From Strigamia acuminata (Eukaryota; Arthropoda; Chilopoda; Geophilomorpha; Linotaeniidae), in contig OX442314.1 in NCBI GenBank assembly GCA_949358305.1, positions 49,172,581-49,236,580 of the forward strand: DNA of 64,000 nucleotides. Reading direction: 5' to 3'. The translations under genes and the position numbers were made by a program. The notes beneath the pieces are model-generated. The model did no database searches. It had not been told where the DNA came from and saw nothing but the letters and a program-made list of their open reading frames with translations. Every line of letters begins with the position of its first letter. The first letter of the stretch is position 1. This document shows, one piece after another, positions 42,700 to 55,198 of the stretch.

Positions 42700-43040
42700 C
42701 CAATTTTGAGCAAAAATCATTATTTAATAACCAATTTGGTCCAAAATTCATCATTTTACAACCAATTTCGTTCAAAATTCATCATTTTATACCCAATTGG
42801 TCCAAAATTCATCGTTTTACAACCAATTTCGTTCAAAATTCATCATTTTATACCCAATTGGTCCAAAATTCATCATTTTACAACCAATTTCGTTCAAAAT
42901 TCATCATTTTATACCCAATTGGTCCAAAATTCATCATTTTACAACCAATTTCGTTCAAAATTCATCATTTTATACCCAATTGGTCCAAAATTCATCATTT
43001 TATAACTAATTTGGTCCAAAATTCATCATTTTATAACCAA
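42700..43040. repeat. 61-bp minisatellite inside the outer transposon copy
   Basis: Unit of 61 bp combining CAACCAATTTCGTTC and TACCCAATTGGTCC with AAAATTCATCATTTTA, about four near-identical copies plus partial ones. Mirror copy at 43800-44140 in the inner element. All open frames here arise from the repeat. Confidence 0.85.
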
Positions 43041-43799
43041 AACAAGTAAAATAAATTCATCAGACTTTGCTCCATTTTTAATGTAAATAATGCAAAAATA
43101 CTCAGCTTGGATTCTGTTGTTGTACCTCTTTTAATTAAACATTACTCACTACCTATTTTAACCTATTCAAACTAATTTAAGTACATGTATAAACAGATTA
43201 CATTAAAACTTGAGCTTATTATATTCATCTCTCAATGTATTTCTGTTTTGGAATGAAATAAAAATTTTGTTTTTAATAAATATATTAATAATAATATAAA
43301 ATTTTAATTTATCTAATAAATATTTGGACATTTGCAGCTCTAATACATTGCTAGCTAGTAGCATAGAGTAAAGACAGTAAGAGCAGGCACTCTCTGTCGG
43401 AACCTTTGAAGTATGTGCAATCGTAAACGTCATATCGACGGTGGCGCCCTCGTGTGGTTGGGTTGCTGATCGTGTGGCTCAGCTACTAGCTAGCAATGTA
43501 TTAGAGCTGCAAATGTCCAAATATTTATTAGATAAATTAAAATTTTATATTATTATTAATATATTTATTAAAAACAAAATTTTTATTTCATTCCAAAACA
43601 GAAATACATTGAGAGATGAATATAATAAGCTCAAGTTTTAATGTAATCTGTTTATACATGTACTTAAATTAGTTTGAATAGGTTAAAATAGGTAGTGAGT
43701 AATGTTTAATTAAAAGAGGTACAACAACAGAATCCAAGCTGAGTATTTTTGCATTATTTACATTAAAAATGGAGCAAAGTCTGATGAATTTATTTTACT

Positions 43800-44140
43800 T
43801 GTTTTGGTTATAAAATGATGAATTTTGGACCAAATTAGTTATAAAATGATGAATTTTGGACCAATTGGGTATAAAATGATGAATTTTGAACGAAATTGGT
43901 TGTAAAATGATGAATTTTGGACCAATTGGGTATAAAATGATGAATTTTGAACGAAATTGGTTGTAAAATGATGAATTTTGGACCAATTGGGTATAAAATG
44001 ATGAATTTTGAACGAAATTGGTTGTAAAATGATGAATTTTGGACCAATTGGGTATAAAATGATGAATTTTGAACGAAATTGGTTGTAAAATGATGAATTT
44101 TGGACCAAATTGGTTATTAAATAATGATTTTTGCTCAAAA
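43800..44140. repeat. 61-bp minisatellite inside the inner transposon copy
   Basis: Reverse complement of the array at 42700-43040, with the same number of units. Confidence 0.85.
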
Positions 44141-44702
44141 TTGGTTAAAAAAAATGAATTTTGATCAAAATTTGTCAAAAACTGCTGATTTTTGCTTGGT
44201 TCTGATCAAAAACTGCCGATTTTGCCTCTATTCTGATTAAAAACTGATTATTTTTTATTCATATTGGTCAAAATTAATGATTTTTGATCCATATTGGTCA
44301 AAATTAATGATTTTTGATCCATATTGATCAAAATTAATGATTTTTTATTAAAAAACTAATGAGTTGTAGGCACTACAATAATGTCCATTGCAGTTTAGAG
44401 GTGCCATTGTCAAATTATTTTAATTATTTCAATTATTTCGGGTATCACACATTGATCTGGAGCTGTTGGTAGCAACCCCACCACTACGAGCGCTAGTCTA
44501 GATTGGAGGCGTGGCCTAATGTCGCCAAAAACGGGAGAGTGTCGACTCTTTCTTTCTTTACTCTATGCTAGTAGCTGAGCCACACGATCAGCAACCCAAC
44601 CACACGAGGGCGCCACCGTCGATATGACGTTTACGATTGCACATACTTCAAAGGTTCCGACAGAGAGTGCCTGCTCTTACTGTCTTTACTCTATGTCTTC
44701 AG

Positions 44703-45536
44703 ATAGGAAAGGACAGTTGCGGACAGTTAAAAATGCTGTACCGATCGCCATTTTTGGTTCTTTCTTATTTATTGTTTTGTTTGCTTTCTTGTTTTCCTTT
44801 TGCCGAAGCGAAATGGCTAATTTGGACGAATTATTCGCTGCATATTTTTGGTTAACATTTCGGGATTTGTTTATCTGTCGGTGCAGTAATTATTGTTAAC
44901 AATTTCAGCACTCCATCAGCGAATTTTGGCCGTAAAGTTTAGCCTTATGGCGCGCATGCGGATTTTGCGGAGTGCGAAAGGGACCCCATTTTTAACATTA
45001 CGGCTGCCTATATGCTGATCCCCTGTTCGCAATTTTGCGGCGGATTTTGCGGATTTTGATCAATCCGCAGAAATTGCACTTTACAAGTTTATTTTATGAT
45101 TTTGTACCATTTTGTAACTTAAAAACACAAATGAACAATGTAATCACTCTATAATGCTGTTGGTTTAATCAGCACATTGTACTGCACAAAAACGCGCGCG
45201 CTCGCGATAGTACATCACCAAATGTACTTGCACTCACTCAAGTGGCATTTTTAGCCATTTTTCGTAGTAAAAATGGCCGTTTTTCGTCAAAATGGTCATT
45301 TTCAGCCATTTTTCATAGTGAAAATGGCTTTCTTCGTCGTTTTTTCTATAAAAAATGGCTGTTTTTCATCAAAAATGGCCGTTTTCATCATTGAAACGTT
45401 ATAAAAATGTAACTTTTCAATGGCGTTTTGACGGAACCGATAAATTTTGAAATTTCACACATTGAAACCCTAATACAGGTGAATTAGTGACGCCTAATTT
45501 GTTTTAACAAATAAAGCAAACTACATCTCGCAATTT
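44703..45536. other. Intergenic, nothing firm
   Basis: A short frame after the transposon encodes a hydrophobic run (IAIFGSFLFIVLFAFLFSF), unsupported as a gene. From 45240 to 45400 there are repeated AAAATGGC / GCCATTTT words in both directions. Confidence 0.4.
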
Positions 45537-46575
45537 TGCATCGTACCGCATCACCTCGCCTCATTTCCGGTCTGGAAAATTAATGAAAATTAATAAACGC
45601 CCCGGCGTTTATTTGAGGCAATACGGCAATACGGCAATTGGAACCCGAAAATAACGTGGGGCTGTGTGAAAACCTGGATTTGAATTTCGTCAACGCGCGC
45701 GTTGACGCATGGGGAATGTGGGGGTCCCTTCCCAGTCAATTTCACCCCTAAAATATCCCGAAATTGACGATACATGCATTTCCAGTTAGAAAAATTGAGC
45801 TTCATGTAAATTTTGATTGTTTAGCTTTTTTTTGAAATTTCACCAATTTTCCTTATCTCCAGCCTTCCTCGCTCATTTGACACCAAAATGACCTGCATTG
45901 AGGATTTTTCCCATAATCCTTTTCGCATGTATGGAGCGCAAACAGTCGCAATAAATGAATTCAGCGGAATTCGACCTTGAGTTTGCGACGCCATCTTGAA
46001 TATGAGTAAAAGCACAGTATGGTGTCAATTATTCGAACTGATCGCGGAGCATGGGACAAAAATTGAATAAAAACGAAGAAATATGATTAAAATTCAACAG
46101 AAATCTACACAAAATGATAAGAAATGTATAAACATTGATCAGAAATCGACAAAAATCGACTGAAACCTGACAATAATCAATTCAGAATGACAAATAACGA
46201 TTACAATTGGCAAAAATTGATCAAAAATACAGAAAAATCGATTAAAAACCAGCAAAAAACGAACAGAAATCGATAAAATCAATTAAAAATCAACAAATAG
46301 CCATTTTGTTTGTTTTTGAACAAATTAAGAACTTTGAAAACACACGACAATTTGAAAGAATAAAAACCGGGGTCAAATACGCGCAGCTACTCGTTTGAAC
46401 GCCGGGGAGGTGTGGGTGATGTGCCTCGAATAAACGCCGGGGCGTTTATTTATTACCAAGGCGGGATGTGAGGCGCGAATGAAAGCCCAAGTTGGACATT
46501 GCCTCGAATAAACGCCGGGGCGTTTATTTATTTCCAAGACGAGAAGTGAGGCGAGATGATGCGGTGCGACGTATT
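45537..46575. mobile_element. Inverted-repeat element with AAACGCCCCGGCGTTT motif
   Basis: The left end (about 45537-45630: CCGCATCACCTCGCCTCA ... TAAACGCCCCGGCGTTTA ... GAGGCAATAC) is repeated inverted at about 46495-46575. A partial extra copy of the right end lies at 46430-46480. No coding capacity seen. Probable non-autonomous DNA element; boundaries are approximate and no target duplication was established. Confidence 0.6.
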
Positions 46576-47030
46576 CAAGGGGGTATTCAAGGCAGTACGC
46601 CATGTTTTCCACTATTATTCAAGGCCATGTTTTCCAGTATTTTATTTTTACCATTTTGTAAGTTTATTGCAATATGTATAAAGTTTATTGCTTTTTGTAT
46701 GAAGAGTAGTATTCTTTGTGTAATGTGTCTTTATAAACATCACACACAACGGTTTTTTCTGTTTTCTTCATGTTTATGTTTCGCGTATGCACGTGAAGCC
46801 CTGGCACATCTGTCGAACACCTGTACGCATTTGGACGCGCTCAGGGCGCTACATCGCGTGCTGAAACGCGCTGACGGCGCTACATCACGCATAGTAGCAT
46901 ATATATCACACACATTTCGCGCCCACGACAAAGTACGAACTCATGGCGATCACCAAAGAACATTTACTCTTCCACACACGTTTTATTTTCTCACAGTCCT
47001 GTACACATTTAACTTGCGCGCGCACTTGCT
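46576..47030. other. Intergenic, nothing recognised
   Basis: Contains repeated short phrases (CCATGTTTTCCA, GCGCTACATC) but no gene. It leads into the 1.68-kb tandem units. Confidence 0.4.
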
Positions 47031-50000
47031 AATGCTACGGTCGACGGCGATTCGCATGCGCTATCCGCTGCATCAAACCCCAAATACCGATAAAAAATCG
47101 CAGAAAACACTAATCCCGACCCAAAAACCGCCAAAATTACCCTCAACACACGCCAACAACCTTCCACCACTTAAATTACACCGGAAAAAAACAATTTCAA
47201 ACCGAAAAATCAACAAAAAAGGCCAAAAAAATATTGCAAACAAAGAGAAAAGATCAATTATCGAGGCAAATCCCCACCACAAAACAACGCATCGCCGGTA
47301 TACACTTAAGCGTACAGTGCACAACACTACTGTTTATTTTCAATGATCCAATAAATAAAATTTGAAACAAAGTTGAGTGGAATTGTACGTTTCTTGTATA
47401 TTAAAGTTTTTATTTTGTTTGTTTACACTTAATTTTTTTTTTCCATCATAGAATGGCGACTCGATACTTTTGTAGCTCGAATTCACTTCGTAAACGTGGT
47501 CGGTGTTCATCACGCGTCAATGCGCTCGTGCAATAGTATAGGCGCGCATACGATTTGATGCGCGCAAAACTTGCAAAACTTGCACGGAATTTGGGCAATT
47601 TTTGACAAATTTCAGCAGATTTTTGCCTGTATTTGACAAATTTCAGAAGATTTTTGCCTATATTTGACAAATTTCAGAAGATTTCCTCAATCCTCAAACA
47701 TTTGCTGAAATTTCTCATAAAATTTCAAAAATTAATTGAAATTTGTCTGAAATTTGTCTGGAATTTGTCAAATATTGTCAAAAATCCGTGGAAATTTGTC
47801 AAATACTGGCAAAAATCCATGTAAATTTGTCAAAAATTGCCATAATTCGGTGCAAATTGTGTTAGATATTGGAAAAATTTATTTTAACGCTTCCAACGCG
47901 CCAGTAAATCGCGCGTGCACACGCATGGATTTTTCGTCATAGTTGGATGCGCGCAAACCTCACGTAACTTGCGCCAAAATTTGGCAATTTTTGACAAATT
48001 TCAGCAGATTTTTGCCAGTATTTGACAAATTTCCACTGATTTTTGACAATATTTGACCCAACAACTGCGCCACGTTCCAGGCGCCGGTTTAGGCATTTTA
48101 GACCCGTTTTAGACCGTTTTAGATGGCGAAAACGTTCTCTCCATCATTTTCTACCCCTGGGTGAGGTTTTCAGCGTTCATGATTGATGAAAAAGCTGTTT
48201 TCTAACTAGCTGTCCCATTGCTAGTTTTGGCGTCAGGTTTTAGCAACCTTCCGATCCGACTCTGTCGTCTGCACGACCTCCAAGACCGTTTTAGGGTTAA
48301 TTTGAGTCAAATAATTCATTCTGGGGGTTGTTTTGGGTTTTTTACAAGTGTGTTTTTGTAGTTTTTATTGGTTTCAAACATTGTCAATTCTTTATACAAG
48401 TGTAACTTTCATTTCTCTGTATTTTGAGAACTTTGCATTGCAGCAAAGTTCATTTCTTGCCCCTTAATTATTGTGTAATTGTTGGTTTTCAAGCCCGTTT
48501 TTTAACAATAACTTTATTTGAAGTGCCTATTGTTTCAGGCACGTGCCTTTTATTGTTGAGCAATTTCTTGGGCAGTTGCGCTCCTGTTGCTAGCATTGCC
48601 GCGCGTTCTCCGCGCGCGTACTCGCGTTTCGCATCACACACATTCGGATTCGATGGCATATCGCGGCGGCACATTGTGTGGCATAGCGCGGCACGTTGCA
48701 ATTGCTAATGCTACGGTCGACGGCGATTCGCATGCGCTATCCGCTGCATCAAACCCCAAATACCGATAAAAAATCGCAGAAAACACTAATCCCGACCCAA
48801 AAACCGCCAAAATTACCCTCAACACACGCCAACAACCTTCCACCACTTAAATTACACCGGAAAAAAACAATTTCAAACCGAAAAATCAACAAAAAAGGCC
48901 AAAAAAATATTGCAAACAAAGAGAAAAGATCAATTATCGAGGCAAATCCCCACCACAAAACAACGCATCGCCGGTATACACTTAAGCGTACAGTGCACAA
49001 CACTACTGTTTATTTTCAATGATCCAATAAATAAAATTTGAAACAAAGTTGAGTGGAATTGTACGTTTCTTGTATATTAAAGTTTTTATTTTGTTTGTTT
49101 ACACTTAATTTTTTTTTTCCATCATAGAATGGCGACTCGATACTTTTGTAGCTCGAATTCACTTCGTAAACGTGGTCGGTGTTCATCACGCGTCAATGCG
49201 CTCGTGCAATAGTATAGGCGCGCATACGATTTGATGCGCGCAAAACTTGCAAAACTTGCACGGAATTTGGGCAATTTTTGACAAATTTCAGCAGATTTTT
49301 GCCTGTATTTGACAAATTTCAGAAGATTTTTGCCTATATTTGACAAATTTCAGAAGATTTCCTCAATCCTCAAACATTTGCTGAAATTTCTCATAAAATT
49401 TCAAAAATTAATTGAAATTTGTCTGAAATTTGTCTGGAATTTGTCAAATATTGTCAAAAATCCGTGGAAATTTGTCAAATACTGGCAAAAATCCATGTAA
49501 ATTTGTCAAAAATTGCCATAATTCGGTGCAAATTGTGTTAGATATTGGAAAAATTTATTTTAACGCTTCCAACGCGCCAGTAAATCGCGCGTGCACACGC
49601 ATGGATTTTTCGTCATAGTTGGATGCGCGCAAACCTCACGTAACTTGCGCCAAAATTTGGCAATTTTTGACAAATTTCAGCAGATTTTTGCCAGTATTTG
49701 ACAAATTTCCACTGATTTTTGACAATATTTGACCCAACAACTGCGCCACGTTCCAGGTGCCGGTTTAGGCATTTTAGACCCGTTTTAGACCGTTTTAGAT
49801 GGCGAAAACGTTCTCTCCATCATTTTCTACCCCTGGGTGAGGTTTTCAGCGTTCATGATTGATGAAAAAGCTGTTTTCTAACTAGCTGTCCCATTGCTAG
49901 TTTTGGCGTCAGGTTTTAGCAACCTTCCGATCCGACTCTGTCGTCTGCACGACCTCCAAGACCGTTTTAGGGTTAATTTGAGTCAAATAATTCATTCTGG

Positions 50001-52071
50001 GGGTTGTTTTGGGTTTTTTACAAGTGTGTTTTTGTAGTTTTTATTGGTTTCAAACATTGTCAATTCTTTATACAAGTGTAACTTTCATTTCTCTGTATTT
50101 TGAGAACTTTGCATTGCAGCAAAGTTCATTTCTTGCCCCTTAATTATTGTGTAATTGTTGGTTTTCAAGCCCGTTTTTTAACAATAACTTTATTTGAAGT
50201 GCCTATTGTTTCAGGCACGTGCTTCCACGTGCCTTTTATTGTTGAGCAATTTCTTGGGCAGTTGCGCTCCTGTTGCTAGCATTGCCGCGCGTTCTCCGCG
50301 CGCGTACTCGCGTTTCGCATCACACACATTCGGATTCGATGGCCTATCGCGGCGGCACATTGTGTGGCATAGCGCGGCAGGTTGCAATTGCTAATGCTAC
50401 GGTCGACGGCGATTCGCATGCGCTATCCGCTGCATCAAACCCCAAATACCGATCAAAAATCGCAGAAAACACTAATCCCGACCCAAAAACCGCCAAAATT
50501 ACCCTCAACACACGCCAACAACCTTCCACCACTTAAATTACACCGGAAAAAAACAATTTCAAACCGAAAAATCAACAAAAAAGGCCAAAAAAATATTGCA
50601 AACAAAGAGAAAAGATCAATTATCGAGGCAAATCCCCACCACAAAACAACGCATCGCCGGTATACACTTAAGCGTACAGTGCACAACACTACTGTTTATT
50701 TTCAATGATCCAATAAATAAAATTTGAAACAAAGTTGAGTGGAATTGTACGTTTCTTGTATATTAAAGTTTTTATTTTGTTTGTTTACACTTAATTTTTT
50801 TTTTCCATCATAGAATGGCGACTCGATACTTTTGTAGCTCGAATTCACTTCGTAAACGTGGTCGGTGTTCATCACGCGTCAATGCGCTCGTGCAATAGTA
50901 TAGGCGCGCATACGATTTGATGCGCGCAAAACTTGCAAAACTTGCACGGAATTTGGGCAATTTTTGACAAATTTCAGCAGATTTTTGCCTGTATTTGACA
51001 AATTTCAGAAGATTTTTGCCTATATTTGACAAATTTCAGAAGATTTCCTCAATCCTCAAACATTTGCTGAAATTTCTCATAAAATTTCTAAAATTAATTG
51101 AAATTTGTCTGAAATTTGTCTGGAATTTGTCAAATATTGTCAAAAATCCGTGGAAATTTGTCAAATACTGGCAAAAATCCATGTAAATTTGTCAAAAATT
51201 GCCATAATTCGGTGCAAATTGTGTTAGATATTGGAAAAATTTATTTTAACGCTTCCAACGCGCCAGTAAATCGCGCGTGCACACGCATGGATTTTTTGTC
51301 ATAGTTGGATGCGCGCAAACCTCACGTAACTTGCGCCAAAATTTGGCAATTTTTGACAAATTTCAGCAGATTTTTGCCAGTATTTGACAAATTTCCACTG
51401 ATTTTTGACAATATTTGACCCAACAACTGCGCCACGTTCCAGGCGCCGGTTTAGGCATTTTAGACCCGTTTTAGACCGTTTTAGATGGCGAAAACGTTCT
51501 CTCCATCATTTTCTACCCCTGGGTGAGGTTTTCAGCGTTCATAATTGATGAAAAAGCTGTTTTCTAACTAGCTGTCCCATTGCTAGTTTTGGCGTCAGGT
51601 TTTAGCAACCTTCCGATCCGACTCTGTCGTCTGCACGACCTCCAAGACTGTTTTAGGGTTAATTTGAGTCAAATAATTCATTCTGGGTGTTGTTTTGGGT
51701 TTTTTACAAGTGTGTTTTTGTAGTTTTTATTGGTTTCAAACATTGTCAATTCTTTATACAAGTGTAACTTTCATTTCTCTGTATTTTGAGAACTTTGCAT
51801 TGCAGCAAAGTTCATTTCTTGCCCCTTAATTATTGTGTAATTGTTGGTTTTCAAGCCCGTTTTTTAACAATAACTTTATTTGAAGTGCCTATTGTTTCAG
51901 GCACGTGCTTCCACGTGCCTTTTATTGTTGAGCAATTTCTTGGGCAGTTGCGCTCCTGTTGCTAGCATTGCCGCGCGTTCTCCGCGCGCGTACTCGCGCG
52001 TTTCGCATCACACACATTCGGGTTCAATGGCCTATCGCGGCGGCACATTGTGTGGCATAGCGCGGCACGTT
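47031..52071. repeat. Three tandem ~1.68-kb units
   Basis: Units start AATGCTACGGTCGACGG at 47031, 48707 and 50393 (periods 1,676 and 1,686; the 10-bp difference is an extra CACGTGCTTC near 50218). Copies are nearly identical. Each holds a CCAAATACCG/AACAATTTC part with a 108-aa open frame and an opposite 78-84-aa one, a block of ~30-bp repeats (GACAAATTTCAGCAGATTT), and a TTTTAGACCGTTTTAG part. None of the frames has a recognised domain. Confidence 0.85.
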
Positions 52072-52199
52072 GCAATTACGTGACGTGGCACGTTGCTGTT
52101 ACGTGACGCGATAGCCAGTATTTAAGCAGGGGATTCCATCATCGTTTACACAAATGCGCATTGCAACGTGGAGGCGCATTCGAGTCCTTTTCCCAAGCG

Positions 52200-52866
52200 T
52201 TGAAAAAGGACAAAACTCGTATTCGATTCGAAAGCGAATCGAATACGATTTTTGTCCTTTTTCAACGCAAAATTGTATTCGATTCGCTTTCGAATCGAAT
52301 ACGAGTTTTGCCCTTCTTCAACGCGAAATCGTATTCGACTCGCTTTCGAGTCGAATGCGAATTTTTCCCTTCTTCAACGCGAAATCGTATTCGACTCGTT
52401 TTCGAGTCGAGTACGAGTTTTGCCCTTCTTCAACGCGAAATCGTATTCGACTCGTTTTCGAGTCGAATACGAGTTTTGCCCTTCTTCAACGCGAAATTGT
52501 ATTCGACTCGTTTTCGAGTCGAGTACGAGTTTTGCCCTTCTTCAACGCGAAATCGTATTCGACTCGTTTTCGAGTCGAGTACGAGTTTTGCCCTTCTTCA
52601 ACGCGAAATCGTATTCGACTCGTTTTCGAGTCGAATACGAGTTTTGCCCTTCTTCAACGCGAAATCGTATTCGACTCGTTTTCGAGTCGAGTACGAGTTT
52701 TGCCCTTCTTCAACGCGAAATCGTATTCGACTCGTTTTCGAGTCGAATACGAGTTTTGCCCTTCTTCAACGCGAAATCGTATTCGACTCGTTTTCGAGTC
52801 GAGTACGAGTTTTGCCCTTCTTCAACGCGAAATCGTATTCGACTCGTTTTCGAGTCGAATACGAGA
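52200..52866. repeat. 60-bp hairpin tandem array, left arm
   Basis: About eleven to twelve 60-bp units. Each contains a perfect 13-bp stem, CGTATTCGACTCG, TTTT loop, CGAGTCGAATACG (variants with GAGTACG), joined by TTTTGCCCTTCTTCAACGCG. The outermost unit (52200-52269) forms a longer hairpin with ~35-bp arms. Open frames across the array are repeat by-products. Confidence 0.9.
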
Positions 52867-54532
52867 TAGTCGATGACCCGTTCCCGGACTTTGACTCGTA
52901 CGACTCGTATTCGAGATGTATTCGAGATGTATTCGAGATGTATTCGAATCGTATTCGAGTCGCATTCGAGATGGTCGATGATTTCCACTCGCTCGTATAC
53001 GCGTTGTATACGAGCTCGTATTTTGATCGTAATCGTAAACGAATCGTTTACAAGTCGTATACAAGTTGTATACGACGTGTATACACCTCGTATACGAACG
53101 AAGTTTGGAAAATCCACCGGATACTTACTACGACATGAAAACACATAGTAGTCACATACGTCTTATTTGGAAATTGTGTTTTCACAAACTTCGTTCGTAT
53201 ACGAGGTGTATACACGTCGTATACAACTTGTATACGACTTGTAAACGATTCGTTTACGATTACGATCAAAATACGAGCTCGTATACAACGCGTATACGAG
53301 CGAGTGGAAATCATCGACCATCTCGAATACGACTCGAATTCGATTCGTATTCGATTCGAATACGATTCGAATTCGATTCGAATACGAATACGATCAAAAT
53401 ACGAACTCGTAACAACTCGAATACGAATCAAAGTCCGGGAAACAAAAATCGACCATCTCGTATACGACTCGTATTCGAGATGTATTCGGGATGTATTCGA
53501 ATCGTATTCGAGTCGCATTCGAGATGGTCGATGATTTCCACTCGCTCGTATACGCGTTGTATACGAGCTCGTATTTTGATCGTAATCGTAAACGAATCGT
53601 TTACAAGTCGTATACAAGTTGTATACGACGTGTATACACCTCGTATACGAACGAAGTTTGGAAAATCCACCGGATACTTACTACGACATGAAAACACATA
53701 GTAGTCACATACGTCTTATTTGGAAATTGTGTTTTCACAAACTTCGTTCGTATACGAGGTGTATACACGTCGTATACAACTTGTATACGACTTGTAAACG
53801 ATTCGTTTACGATTACGATCAAAATACGAGCTCGTATACAACGCGTATACGAGCGAGTGGAAATCATCGACCATCTCGAATACGACTCGAATTCGATTCG
53901 TATTCGATTCGAATACGATTCGAATTCGATTCGAATACGAATACGATCAAAATACGAACTCGTAACAACTCGAATACGAATCAAAGTCCGGGAAACAAAA
54001 ATCGACCATCTCGTATACGACTCGTATTCGAGATGTATTCGAGATGTATTCGAATCGTATTCGAGTCGCATTCGAGATGGTCGATGGTTTCCACTCGCTC
54101 GTATACGCGTTGTATACGAGCTCGTATTTTGATCGTAATCGTAAACGAATCGTTTACAAGTCGTATACAAGTTGTATACGACGTGTATACACCTCGTATA
54201 CGAACGAAGTTTGGAAAATCCACCGGATACTTACTACGACATGAAAACACATAGTAGTCACATACGTCTTATTTGGAAATTGTGTTTTCACAAACTTCGT
54301 TCGTATACGAGGTGTATACACGTCGTATACAACTTGTATACGACTTGTAAACGATTCGTTTACGATTACGATCAAAATACGAGCTCGTATACAACGCGTA
54401 TACGAGCGAGTGGAAATCATCGACCATCTCGAATGCGACTCGAATACGATTCGAATACATCTCGAATACATCTCGAATACATCTCGAATACGAGTCGTAC
54501 GAGTCAAAGTCCGGGAACGGGTCATCGACTAT
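52867..54532. repeat. 553-bp palindrome-rich tandem units (palindrome core)
   Basis: Marker TTTGGAAAATCCACCGG occurs at 53104, 53657 and 54210, exactly 553 apart. Between markers the DNA is built of short palindromes (TCGTATACGA, GAATTCGATTC, CGAGCTCGTATAC). The array comprises two full periods plus flanks; a few substitutions separate copies. Confidence 0.88.
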
Positions 54533-55198
54533 CTCGTATTCGACTCGAAAACGAGTCGAATACGATTTCGCGTTGAAGAAGGACAAAACTCGTACTCGAC
54601 TCGAAAACGAGTCGAATACGATTTCGCGTTGAAGAAGGGCAAAACTCGTATTCGACTCGAAAACGAGTCGAATACGATTTCGCGTTGAAGAAGGGCAAAA
54701 CTCGTACTCGACTCGAAAACGAGTCGAATACGATTTCGCGTTGAAGAAGGGCAAAACTCGTATTCGACTCGAAAACGAGTCGAATACGATTTCGCGTTGA
54801 AGAAGGGCAAAACTCGTACTCGACTCGAAAACGAGTCGAATACGATTTCGCGTTGAAGAAGGGCAAAACTCGTACTCGACTCGAAAAGAGTCGAATACGA
54901 TTTCGCGTTGAAGAAGGGCAAAACTCGTATTCGACTCGAAAACGAGTCGAATACGATTTCGCGTTGAAGAAGGGCAAAACTCGTACTCGACTCGAAAACG
55001 AGTCGAATACGATTTCGCGTTGAAGAAGGGAAAAATTCGCATTCGACTCGAAAGCGAGTCGAATACGATTTCGCGTTGAAGAAGGGCAAAACTCGTATTC
55101 GATTCGAAAGCGAATCGAATACAATTTTGCGTTGAAAAAGGACAAAAATCGTATTCGATTCGCTTTCGAATCGAATACGAGTTTTGTCCTTTTTCAAC
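54533..55198. repeat. 60-bp hairpin tandem array, right arm
   Basis: Reverse complement of 52200-52866 with the same order of unit variants, one 1-bp deletion (GAAAAGAG near 54890) and a C-to-T-type change (GGACAAAAC near 54585). Confidence 0.9.

Larger units (their letters stand above)
42278..44695. mobile_element. DNA transposon (MITE-like) with a second copy inserted in it
   Basis: Outer copy = 42278-43361 plus 44575-44695 (1,205 bp), termini CATAGAGTAAAGA / TCTTTACTCTATG, flanked by 7-bp TCTTCAG (42271-42277 and 44696-44702). Inner copy 43362-44567 (1,206 bp), same family in opposite orientation, flanked by 7-bp CTAGTAG (43355-43361 and 44568-44574). Together they produce a 1.08-kb inverted repeat with arms differing by one base in a homopolymer. 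No transposase. Seven-base duplications fit P-like superfamilies among others; the superfamily is not proven. Confidence 0.88.

Noticed and set aside
42706-43049. FIILYPIGPKFIILQPISF repeat peptides
   Set aside because: Product of the 61-bp minisatellite inside the transposon.
47073-47346. Opposing 84- and 108-aa frames repeated in every 1.68-kb unit
   Set aside because: Conserved only because the DNA units are near-identical copies; no domain, and both strands are open.
52154-53138. Long overlapping frames (205-325 aa) with STRNRIRLVFES repeats on both strands
   Set aside because: They come from the 60-bp and 553-bp palindromic repeats, which by chance lack stops in several frames.
52200-55198. 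CRISPR-like array
   Set aside because: Regular repeats but no unique spacers; in a eukaryotic, transposon-rich context these are hairpin satellites.
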